Part shown: positions 1 to 5,818 of the stretch, in pieces
How positions within the stretch are numbered: the stretch's first letter is position 1
Layout of the letters: each line of letters starts with the position of its first letter
DNA from: Thermoanaerobacterium thermosulfurigenes
Lineage (GTDB): Bacteria > Bacillota > Thermoanaerobacteria > Thermoanaerobacterales > Thermoanaerobacteraceae
Direction: 5' to 3'
Length of the DNA: 7,422 nt
Assembly (NCBI RefSeq): GCF_051201035.1
Contig: NZ_JBPODR010000051.1
Location: 1-7,422, forward strand
The notes under the pieces: generated by a model
Told to the model about the DNA's origin: nothing
The model's database searches: none
The model's input: only the letters and a program-made list of their open reading frames with translations
Translations under genes and position numbers: made by a program

Positions 1-30
1 TAAACATTATAGCGGATGATTCATGTAAGT

Positions 31-69
31 GGAAGGTATCTTTTGGATGCCTTCCTTTTTCTATTTTTT
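31..69 (+). terminator. Factor-independent terminator of an off-window plus-strand gene
   Basis: A 10-bp stem (31-40 with 46-55, one G-T wobble) closes a 5-nt loop. It is followed by a run of five T and then a further T-rich stretch (56-69). The opposite strand has no U-tract, so it should act on plus-strand transcription only. It implies a gene ending at or before the left edge; the TAA at 1-3 could be its stop codon, but no coding sequence is visible to confirm that. Confidence 0.8.
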
Positions 70-106
70 ACCGCCTACTAAAATTATACACTAAGATTGA
101 TTCCGC

Positions 107-140
107 TTAAAAAGGGCTATAGACTTTTATCTATAACCCT
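107..140 (-). terminator. Factor-independent terminator after the Gln-rich gene
   Basis: Read on the minus strand, an 11-bp stem (130-140 with 113-123, one wobble pair) closes a 6-nt loop and is followed by a run of five T. It begins 8 nt past the stop codon of the glutamine-rich gene, so that gene is the last of its transcription unit. It faces the plus-strand terminator at 31-69, giving a convergent gene junction. Confidence 0.88.
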
Positions 141-147
141 TACTTTA

Positions 148-627
148 TTACTGCATTCCTGTTTGTGTTGTATTCTGCTGATTTGCTTGTTGGTTTAAGA
201 AATTTGCCTGTGCTTGCTGAGCTTGTTGAGCTTGCAATTGAGGTGTCAACTGCTGCAGTTGCTGATTTGATGAATCTAATATTTTGCTCATCTGTGCAAA
301 TACTTGGTTTGCCTGTATGCTTTGTTGAGCCTGTTGAAGTGCAGCCATAGCCTGTTGTAATGCTTGCTGAACCTGCATATCTGTCTGCTGCTGTTGTTGT
401 TGCGCTTGAGCTTTTACTTGATTTAATAATTGCTGGAATTGCTGCGGTGTGACATTTATGCCCATGCTCTGCAATTGTTGCTGAAATTGCTGCGCTTGCT
501 GCTGTGCCTGTTGTTGAGCTTGTTGTTGCGCTTGATTGTTTTGTTTGCCAAACCTTGCACTTAATTCTTCAGACACTTCGCTATTTACTTTTTCGCCTAG
601 GTAATCCTCAAATTCTCTCCTATTCAA
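148..627 (-). CDS. Glutamine-rich low-complexity protein of unknown function
   Basis: This encodes 159 residues and I do not recognise a family. Residues 1-30 form a charged head (MNRREFEDYLGEK..., rich in E, R and K). From about residue 29 it is dominated by Gln, with Ala, Leu and Asn; I count about 58 Gln, some 36% of the protein. An Ala-Gln-Gln-Gln tetrad repeats at residues 33-47, and a six-Gln run lies at 76-81. There is no signal peptide, membrane segment or cysteine. The start is TTG at 625-627, chosen because a strong AGGAGGG site (634-640) lies 6 nt upstream and no ATG is placed as well. The repeat uses mixed CAA/CAG and GCG/GCT/GCA codons, which suggests selection on the protein rather than recent slippage of a DNA repeat. 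Its gene lies 76 bp downstream of the coiled-coil gene with no terminator between, so the two may be cotranscribed. It could be a coat, scaffold or assembly-prone protein, but nothing here decides that. Confidence 0.8.
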   Translation of the reverse strand: MNRREFEDYLGEKVNSEVSEELSARFGKQNNQAQQQAQQQAQQQAQQFQQQLQSMGINVTPQQFQQLLNQVKAQAQQQQQQTDMQVQQALQQAMAALQQAQQSIQANQVFAQMSKILDSSNQQLQQLTPQLQAQQAQQAQANFLNQQANQQNTTQTGMQ

Positions 628-633
628 TGTAAA

Positions 634-640
634 CCCTCCT
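634..640 (-). promoter_or_regulatory. Ribosome binding site supporting a TTG start
   Basis: On the minus strand AGGAGGG sits 6 nt before TTG at 627-625. This near-perfect Shine-Dalgarno sequence is the main reason to accept TTG as the start of the glutamine-rich gene. Confidence 0.8.
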
Positions 641-703
641 TTAAAAAATTTCCCCGTTATTTAATATTCCCTTTATGATTAGAATTAGTAAATGAAAATT
701 TTA

Positions 704-1285
704 CTATTGAAAATTTTCCAAATTATTTACAATGTCTTCGTATATTTTTATCCTATTCATGCCTTCTCTGGCGATGTACAAATTATTTAATGCTGTATTT
801 AGATTGTTTACAAGTTGCGGCGGCAAGTCATACACGTATTCTACCTTTTCAGGTGTATTTTCTTTGTTTAGCTCTATGTTTAAAAGCACATCCTTTTCGA
901 TTACAGCTTTCATAGAGCTAATATCTCTTTCAAGATCTTTTAACTTGTATAGTGTCTTTTTCATGTTATCCAGATTGTCTTTTAGAATTTTTACGTCATT
1001 ACCTAATTCATCGATATTGGAGTAAATCATGTTTTCCATTTCTTTTAAGCTATCTAATCGATTGTCAGCCTTTATCAGATAACTTATTAGATACTTCCTA
1101 TCGTTATTTTCTTCAAATTGACTTTCAATGTACTCCTTAATTTCTTTTTCGCTTTTTTCTAATTTTGCATCAATTTTTGTCACATCATTTGATAAAATCT
1201 CATTGAAGCTCATTAATTTTTCAAATATATGTTCTGTTTCTTTTATCAAATTTTCTATCTTTAATTCTGACTGCAGTATTTCCAT
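704..1285 (-). CDS. Coiled-coil protein of unknown function
   Basis: This encodes 193 residues, very rich in Lys, Glu, Asp, Asn, Leu and Ile, with no Cys or Trp. I recognise no family. Residues 91-125 show hydrophobic residues in a 3-4 heptad rhythm (I91, L94, V98, L101, L105, M108, L112, L115, then L118, I122, M125). The helical character extends through most of residues 1-130. A break with a PP pair (155-156) precedes a shorter helical tail (157-193). No signal peptide or membrane segment is visible, so it is probably cytoplasmic and oligomeric. The ATG start is backed by a TAGGTGAT site (1291-1298). The stop codon is TAG. It lies between the UPF0182 gene, from which a terminator separates it, and the glutamine-rich gene 76 bp downstream. 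A structural or adaptor role is a guess based only on the coiled coil. Confidence 0.85.
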   Translation of the reverse strand: MEILQSELKIENLIKETEHIFEKLMSFNEILSNDVTKIDAKLEKSEKEIKEYIESQFEENNDRKYLISYLIKADNRLDSLKEMENMIYSNIDELGNDVKILKDNLDNMKKTLYKLKDLERDISSMKAVIEKDVLLNIELNKENTPEKVEYVYDLPPQLVNNLNTALNNLYIAREGMNRIKIYEDIVNNLENFQ

Positions 1286-1323
1286 TTAACATCACCTACA
1301 TTTAGTATCTCCACTTTTAATGC

Positions 1324-1367
1324 AAAAAATAAAGTGCACCGCCAAATATTAATTAGCAGTGCACTTT
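1324..1367 (-). terminator. Terminator after the UPF0182 gene
   Basis: Read on the minus strand, a 12-bp stem (1356-1367 with 1331-1342) closes a 13-nt AT-rich loop and is followed by T-A-TTTTTT. It begins 6 nt past the UPF0182 stop codon. It should end most transcripts before the coiled-coil gene, so that gene either has its own promoter or relies on readthrough. Confidence 0.88.
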
Positions 1368-1373
1368 TCATCA

Positions 1374-4106
1374 TCACTTTTTTATGCTATTGTTTAAATC
1401 ATTAAGCACGCTTCCAAGCTCATCGAGATTTTTACCGAAATCTGTCCAATCGCCATTTTTTGAAGCATTCATTGCATTATTATATATGTCATTTGCCTTC
1501 TTTATAAGCTCTTGCTGGGTTTCATTCGTCTGCACTTGTGGAACCTGTGGCTGTACCGGAGCTTGCAAATTAAATATCTTGTTTAATGCATTTGCAAGCG
1601 TATCCTCCATTACGATTTTATCTTTGTACGCCAGTATAACCCTCTTTACTTCAGGTATTGCATTTTCATTCGATGACTGTATATAGATAGGCTCAACGTA
1701 TAGCATAGAATCATCAATCGGCAGCGTCAGCAAATTGCCTCTTATGATGCTTGAACCTTTTTGATCCCACAAGCTCATCTCTTTTGAAATATTCGGGTCT
1801 TGATCGATCATATTCTCAATCTGCATAGGTCCATACACGACAGTGCTTTTTGGAAACTTATAGACTACCAGTTTCCCATAGTTATCACCGTCCATCCTTG
1901 CTGCCATCCAAGCCACCATGTTGTCTTTTGTGGCTGGCGTATACGGAATCATCAAAACATACTCAGCAGTTTTTTCTCCTGGAAGCCTCATTATGACATA
2001 CTGTGACTCTTCCGGTTCTATCTTACCTGTAAATTTCTCCTTTGCTATGTCCCAAGAATCTTCTTTGTTGTAAAAGACTTGCGGATCTGACATGTGATAA
2101 TTTTTATAAACGCTTGCTTGTATATCAAACATATACTGAGGATACCTTATATGAGCTTTTAAGCCTTTAGGCATCTCGCCTATGTTTTTGAATAGCCCGG
2201 GAAATATCTTGCTGTACACCTTTATTATAGGATCATTTTTATCAGATATATAATACTTTACATCACCTGTATAAGCATCAACAACGACTTTAACAGAATT
2301 TCTTATGTAATTTATTCCTGTATCCCCATAAGGTTCTGAATAGGGATAATTTCCCGAATAAGTATATGCATCAATCATCCAATATAATTTGCCATTATCT
2401 ACTACTATATATGGATCATCATCGTATATCAAAAACGGAGCTATCCTTTGAACTCTATCCTTTATGTTTCTAAAAAGAAGCATCCTGCTATTAGGCGTAA
2501 TGTCAGTAGATAAAAGTATTTTTATATTGCCAGTATAAATTGTGTACAAAAGCTTGTTTAAAAACGTCATTGGTATGCCTGATTTGCCAGAGTAAAAATT
2601 TTCTTTGTTTGTGTCGCCTGAAGGGTAATCAAATTCACCTGTCTTTGTATTTACTATTGCGTACGTGTTTGTAAGCTCTCCAAAGTATATCTCTGGCCTC
2701 GTTATCTTTATATTTGTGCTACTCACTGGCGGAATATTTTTTATCACCATGTCTGGCTGCCCTGTAGCCGTTACATCATTTACGGTTGACATTACGACGC
2801 CATACCCATGTGTGTATTTAAGGTGCATGTTGATCCAATTTTTCGCTTGGCTTGCCAGATTGTCAAGATTCATCTCCCTTGCAGATATAAAAACTTGCCT
2901 GTAGTTTCCATTTATCATATACCTGTCAATATCTATATCATTGAACTTATAGTAAAGCCTTATGCTTTGAAGCTGGTTGTATATCTGACTTACAGGCCTA
3001 TAATCGTTTATCCTGATATTGTTTATTGTGTCTTGGTTTTCATCTAATACCTTTTTGTCTATATTGCCGCTTAAATCATAATTTTTCTCTTCAACATTAT
3101 TTAAGTCAAATGCTTTCTGAGTAAAGTCAATATTGTACTTCAAATAAGTTTTTTCCTTGTCAAGCTCGTTTGGTGCCACGACGAAATTTTGAACAACCAT
3201 TTGCGATACAGTCGATAAAATCATGATGGCAACGATTATTAAAGGCGATGCTATTATGTATTTAAGCTTTTGCCTAAATGCACCAATCATAAACAAAATG
3301 CCGGAAACTATTGATGACAGCATTAAAATCCTGTAAAATAAAAACCTCACATGAACATCTGTATAACCTGCGCCAAAGACGACACCGCTTTTAGAGTACA
3401 ATATGCCATACGCCTTTAAGTAATAACCCAATGAAAGTACGGCAAAAAATACAAATCCCAAAACGGCAATTTGCCTAAAAGCTATCATCAGTATCTCTTT
3501 GTTGTAAATAGCTCTAAAAAAACCTCCTCTGTCTGATATCTCATAAAACCTGGTCTTATCGGATAGGTACATGAGTCCATATACGATTATAGTGGCAACT
3601 ATGAGAATCGGTATTATGATAATAAGCAAATCATATACATCTAAAAGAAATGGCAATCTAAACATGTAAAGGCTTATGTCTTTATTAAAAATCGGATCTT
3701 TCACGCCGAAATTCGAAGAATTTATGTAAAACAAAAAGCCGTTCCACCAATTTGCAGCGATAAATAAGGAAATCAAAAAGCTTACAAATAACGATAAGCC
3801 TATCACTACACCTCTAAATCTCTTGCGTACACTTTTGATTTCAATGTCCTGAGCAAACTTTGCATAGTCTTTAACCATTCTATTCAGGTAGAAATAAGAA
3901 AGGATAAAGATTACTATAAACGATGGCACACCTATAGTAAGCTGTGTTAAAAACTTTTTAAAAAATACCCCTAAATAATTTAAACTGTTAAACCACTGTA
4001 TGTCCACAATAAGGTTTGCAAGGCTTGCAAATAAAGCTGCAATTAAAAATATTGATATCAATAAAATGATTATAGCCAAATTCCCTCTTTTCAAACAAAT
4101 CACCAT
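1374..4106 (-). CDS. UPF0182 (COG1615) family large membrane protein
   Basis: This encodes up to 910 residues, full length for the UPF0182 family (Pfam PF03699). The family is widespread in actinobacteria, clostridia and cyanobacteria, and its function is not established. About seven hydrophobic membrane segments lie near residues 9-33, 52-74, 97-118, 156-181, 208-230, 256-275 and 283-303. A large polar region of about 540 residues follows, probably outside the cell. Family hallmarks are the GAGYTD stretch (245-250) and the VVAPNELDKEKTYLKYNI block after the last membrane segment (309-326). Near the C-terminus a Pro/Gln-rich linker (848-865) leads to a helical tail with a GDW motif (885-887), also typical of the family. 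The start is uncertain. The ATG at 4104-4106 has AGG directly abutting it, too close to work. TTG at codon 5 (4092-4094) has GGTGAT 4 nt upstream and would give the usual short N-terminus, MKRGNLAII. It is transcribed divergently from the LCP gene and ends in its own terminator. Confidence 0.93.
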   Translation of the reverse strand: MVICLKRGNLAIIILLISIFLIAALFASLANLIVDIQWFNSLNYLGVFFKKFLTQLTIGVPSFIVIFILSYFYLNRMVKDYAKFAQDIEIKSVRKRFRGVVIGLSLFVSFLISLFIAANWWNGFLFYINSSNFGVKDPIFNKDISLYMFRLPFLLDVYDLLIIIIPILIVATIIVYGLMYLSDKTRFYEISDRGGFFRAIYNKEILMIAFRQIAVLGFVFFAVLSLGYYLKAYGILYSKSGVVFGAGYTDVHVRFLFYRILMLSSIVSGILFMIGAFRQKLKYIIASPLIIVAIMILSTVSQMVVQNFVVAPNELDKEKTYLKYNIDFTQKAFDLNNVEEKNYDLSGNIDKKVLDENQDTINNIRINDYRPVSQIYNQLQSIRLYYKFNDIDIDRYMINGNYRQVFISAREMNLDNLASQAKNWINMHLKYTHGYGVVMSTVNDVTATGQPDMVIKNIPPVSSTNIKITRPEIYFGELTNTYAIVNTKTGEFDYPSGDTNKENFYSGKSGIPMTFLNKLLYTIYTGNIKILLSTDITPNSRMLLFRNIKDRVQRIAPFLIYDDDPYIVVDNGKLYWMIDAYTYSGNYPYSEPYGDTGINYIRNSVKVVVDAYTGDVKYYISDKNDPIIKVYSKIFPGLFKNIGEMPKGLKAHIRYPQYMFDIQASVYKNYHMSDPQVFYNKEDSWDIAKEKFTGKIEPEESQYVIMRLPGEKTAEYVLMIPYTPATKDNMVAWMAARMDGDNYGKLVVYKFPKSTVVYGPMQIENMIDQDPNISKEMSLWDQKGSSIIRGNLLTLPIDDSMLYVEPIYIQSSNENAIPEVKRVILAYKDKIVMEDTLANALNKIFNLQAPVQPQVPQVQTNETQQELIKKANDIYNNAMNASKNGDWTDFGKNLDELGSVLNDLNNSIKK
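4099..4104 (-). promoter_or_regulatory. Possible ribosome binding site for a TTG start of UPF0182
   Basis: GGTGAT on the minus strand lies 4 nt before TTG at 4094-4092 (6 nt if counted from GGTG). It matches the GGTGAT end of the anti-Shine-Dalgarno complement. If used, the protein has 906 residues and starts at residue 5 of the longer reading. Confidence 0.4.
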
Positions 4107-4121
4107 CCTAAAATGTACTTC

Positions 4122-4150
4122 TTGACACTATTATAATATATCCATTTTAT
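4122..4150 (+). promoter_or_regulatory. Candidate promoter toward the LCP gene (distal)
   Basis: A perfect TTGACA (4122-4127) is followed after 17 nt by TTTTAT (4145-4150), a four-of-six match to the -10 consensus. It overlaps the opposing UPF0182 promoter. Transcription would start near 4157, giving a leader of about 85 nt. It competes with the TATAAT-based candidate nearer the gene. Confidence 0.35.
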
Positions 4151-4159
4151 AAAATGCAA
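4130..4159 (-). promoter_or_regulatory. Candidate sigma-A promoter of the UPF0182 gene
   Basis: On the minus strand a perfect TATAAT (-10, 4130-4135) is preceded after 18 nt by TTGCAT (-35, 4154-4159), which keeps the conserved TTG. Transcription would start near 4123. That leaves only about 17 nt before the ATG at 4106 but about 29 nt before the TTG at 4094, a mild further argument for the TTG start. Confidence 0.5.
4143..4156. repeat. Perfect 14-bp palindrome in the divergent intergenic region
   Basis: CATTTTATAAAATG reads identically on both strands. It overlaps the -35 element of the minus-strand candidate and the -10 element of the distal plus-strand candidate, where an operator for a dimeric regulator could control both genes. 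It is AT-rich and short, so chance occurrence cannot be excluded, and I do not recognise it as the site of a known regulator. Confidence 0.4.
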
Positions 4160-4164
4160 AGCGA

Positions 4165-4192
4165 TTTTTATTGATTAATTTAGGCATATAAT
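4165..4192 (+). promoter_or_regulatory. Candidate promoter of the LCP gene (proximal)
   Basis: A perfect TATAAT (4187-4192) lies about 50 nt before the LCP start codon. The -35 is poor: TTTTTA at 4165-4170 with a 16-nt spacer. There is no TGn extension. Either this or the distal candidate, or both, may drive the gene. Confidence 0.4.
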
Positions 4193-4243
4193 GTATATTA
4201 GAAATAAATAGAAAACGATAATTAACGAGGATGTGATATATGG

Positions 4244-5470
4244 ATGAAAAGGGCTTTAAAAATCTCCCTCATTGTCATTTTAGGAATCGCTTTATCTATT
4301 GGTACAGGCGCATTTATGTTTTATAGAAATTTAAACGTTGTAAACACTGAAGAAAATCCTGTCACAACCAACAATCAAGTTAAAACATCTAAGCAAAATA
4401 GCAGTAGTCAGAACAAAAAAAATATACTGTTTGTCGGTGATGCCGATGGTCTCTCTGACACTATATTCGTGGCAAGCTTTGATGCAAATAAAAAAGAAAT
4501 CGATATGTTATCGATTCCACGCGATACATATTATCCAAGGTCAGGCTACAATGCACCAACTGAAAAAAAAATCAATGCAGCATATTCTGAGCAGAAAATA
4601 GATGGTTTAAAAGATGCAGTAGAAAATCTATTGGGAATAAAAATAGACAACTACGTGATTTTAACATACGATGGCTTTAAAGACATCATTGACACCATAG
4701 GGGGAGTTGAGGTAAACATACCGTTTGACATGAAATACGACGACAACGTAGCAAATCCTCCACTTCACATAAACCTAAAGAAGGGACTTCAAGTATTAAA
4801 TGGTGAAGAAGCTTTACAATTTGTTCGTTATAGACATGGCTATGTAGATGGCGATATAGGAAGAATAAATGCCCAGCAAGAATTTTTGAAGTCATTCATA
4901 AAGAAAGTCACATCACCTACCATAATAACGAAAATTCCATCTCTGGCCATAACACTAAGCAAAAACTTAAAAACAGATTTGACGGCAAAAGATATCACAA
5001 CATACGCATTGGACTTTGTCAAGAATAAGCCTCAAAACATAAATACTTCTATACTGCCAGGAGAAGGCGGATACATGGATGATTACAGCTATTATTTTGT
5101 AGATCAGCAAAAAGCCATGGAAGTGGCATCAGAAATGTTTGGAGACGGTCTAAGCAGTGATTCAGTAAGCACAGTCTCGCAAATAACGTATTCACCTATA
5201 AATAATACCATTTCTGTTGCAGTCTACAATGGGACAAAAGTGGAAGGACTGGCTGCAAAGTACGCTGATGAACTTAAAAATCTTGGCTTTAACGTAGTCA
5301 AAATCGCCAATGCTGATGCGAAAAATTACGATGAATCTTGCGTTTATACAAATACCAACATAGATAAGGCCAACAAAGTCGCCAGTGCTCTGTCTATAAA
5401 AAATGTATTAAAAGGTGAAAACTCAAACAGTGCAGATGTCACCGTCATAATAGGCAATGATAAAAAATGA
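4244..5470 (+). CDS. LytR-CpsA-Psr (LCP) family cell-wall glycopolymer ligase
   Basis: This encodes 408 residues. LCP enzymes transfer undecaprenyl-linked glycopolymers such as teichoic acids or capsule to peptidoglycan, on the outer face of the membrane. The N-terminus is a signal anchor: MKR followed by a hydrophobic helix (about 5-26). A Ser/Asn/Gln-rich linker (about 33-59) leads to the LCP domain (about 60-222). It carries the expected blocks: D72 in LSDT, SIPRDT (90-95, with R93), the DGF-IGGVEVNIP region (143-160), and LQFVRYRH...GDIGRINAQQ (191-212, with R195, R197 and R207). A LytR_C-type domain (about 322-404) starts SVAVYNGT and ends VTVIIGND. Length and domain order match complete family members. 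The ATG at 4244 is the only start in frame after the TAA at 4223. Its ribosome site (GAGG, 4227-4230) is 13 nt away, rather far. Genomes often carry several LCP paralogues, so no gene symbol or polymer is assigned. Confidence 0.94.
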   Translation: MKRALKISLIVILGIALSIGTGAFMFYRNLNVVNTEENPVTTNNQVKTSKQNSSSQNKKNILFVGDADGLSDTIFVASFDANKKEIDMLSIPRDTYYPRSGYNAPTEKKINAAYSEQKIDGLKDAVENLLGIKIDNYVILTYDGFKDIIDTIGGVEVNIPFDMKYDDNVANPPLHINLKKGLQVLNGEEALQFVRYRHGYVDGDIGRINAQQEFLKSFIKKVTSPTIITKIPSLAITLSKNLKTDLTAKDITTYALDFVKNKPQNINTSILPGEGGYMDDYSYYFVDQQKAMEVASEMFGDGLSSDSVSTVSQITYSPINNTISVAVYNGTKVEGLAAKYADELKNLGFNVVKIANADAKNYDESCVYTNTNIDKANKVASALSIKNVLKGENSNSADVTVIIGNDKK

Positions 5471-5494
5471 AAAGGCGCAATTGCGCCTTTTTTT
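5471..5494. terminator. Palindromic terminator shared by the LCP gene and the tRNA genes
   Basis: Directly after the LCP stop codon, AAAGGCGC (5471-5478) pairs with GCGCCTTT (5483-5490) around an AATT loop. Seven T (5488-5494) follow on the plus strand. On the minus strand the same stem is followed by TTTT-CA-TTTTTT, so it probably also ends the tRNA-Ser(GCU) transcript arriving from the right. Confidence 0.9.
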
Positions 5495-5517
5495 CAACAA
5501 AAAAAGTAGCCTATGTA

Positions 5518-5611
5518 TGGCGGAGAAGGAGGGACTTGAACCCTCGCGCCGGGTTATCCCCGACCTACAGTCTTAGCAGGACCGCCCCTTCACCAACTTG
5601 GGTACTTCTCC
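5518..5611 (-). tRNA. tRNA-Ser(GCU)
   Basis: This is 94 nt including an encoded CCA. The acceptor stem GGAGAAG/CTTCTCC is perfect and the discriminator is G73. The anticodon stem CGGTC/GACTG holds the loop CTGCTAA, so the anticodon is GCU (5575-5577), which reads AGC and AGU. The long variable arm typical of serine tRNAs is present. The T arm is GAGGG-TTCAAGT-CCCTC. It follows tRNA-Ser(UGA) by 34 nt and ends 24 nt from the shared terminator, so the two are very likely processed from one transcript. Confidence 0.97.
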
Positions 5612-5645
5612 ATGTCAGCTACAATCCATTTTAATATTAAATTCA

Positions 5646-5734
5646 TGGCGGAGAGGGTGGGATTCGAACCCACGGCTCCGTTAAGAGACACTGGTTTTCA
5701 AGACCAGCTCCTTAAACCCCTCGGACACCTCTCC
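5646..5734 (-). tRNA. tRNA-Ser(UGA)
   Basis: This is 89 nt including an encoded CCA. The acceptor stem is GGAGAGG/CCTCTCC with discriminator G73. The anticodon stem CTGGT/ACCAG holds the loop CTTGAAA, so the anticodon is UGA (5698-5700), which reads UCA and probably UCG and UCU. It has a class II variable arm and the T arm GTGGG-TTCGAAT-CCCAC. It is the first gene of a two-tRNA unit preceded by a consensus promoter, 84 bp downstream of serS, the enzyme that charges it. Confidence 0.97.
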
Positions 5735-5752
5735 ACGCCGGGAACGATATAA

Positions 5753-5781
5753 AGTATATCATATGCCGGCTAAGTTGTCAA
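5753..5781 (-). promoter_or_regulatory. Promoter of the tRNA-Ser pair
   Basis: On the minus strand a perfect TTGACA (5776-5781) and TATACT (5753-5758) are separated by exactly 17 nt. Transcription should start near 5746, about 12 nt before the tRNA-Ser(UGA) gene. I see no terminator between serS and this promoter, so readthrough from serS could add to tRNA expression. Confidence 0.85.
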
Positions 5782-5818
5782 TATTCATAAATCAATTATT
5801 TAATGCTATTTGATCCTT

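Noticed and set aside
165..350. Plus-strand open frame of 61 codons opposite the Gln-rich gene
   Set aside because: It is the complement of the CAA/CAG-rich repeat, which cannot produce stops easily in that frame. It has no ribosome site, and the minus-strand gene has a strong one.
478..540. Possible microsatellite or CRISPR-like array in the CTG/TTG-rich stretch
   Set aside because: The repeat unit is a codon-level Ala-Gln-Gln-Gln motif with mixed synonymous codons. There are no spacers and no conserved DNA repeat.
693..717. Direct repeat of TGAAAATTTT next to the coiled-coil stop codon
   Set aside because: It is short and AT-rich, with no strong stem or T-run arrangement, so it is not a credible terminator or attachment site.
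732..1140. Plus-strand open frames of 97 and 62 codons over the coiled-coil gene
   Set aside because: They are Phe/Ser/Leu-rich antisense images of a Lys/Glu/Asn-rich gene, lack ribosome sites and overlap each other.
1384..3047. Several plus-strand open frames over the UPF0182 gene
   Set aside because: They are antisense to a gene with clear family motifs, lie in mixed frames and have no start signals.
4240..4330. An ATG four bases before the LCP start in another frame
   Set aside because: That frame runs into a TAG after roughly 30 codons, and its product has no sensible features; the LCP frame is unambiguous.
4686..5022. Minus-strand open frames inside the LCP gene
   Set aside because: They are shadows of the LCP domain coding sequence with no ribosome site.
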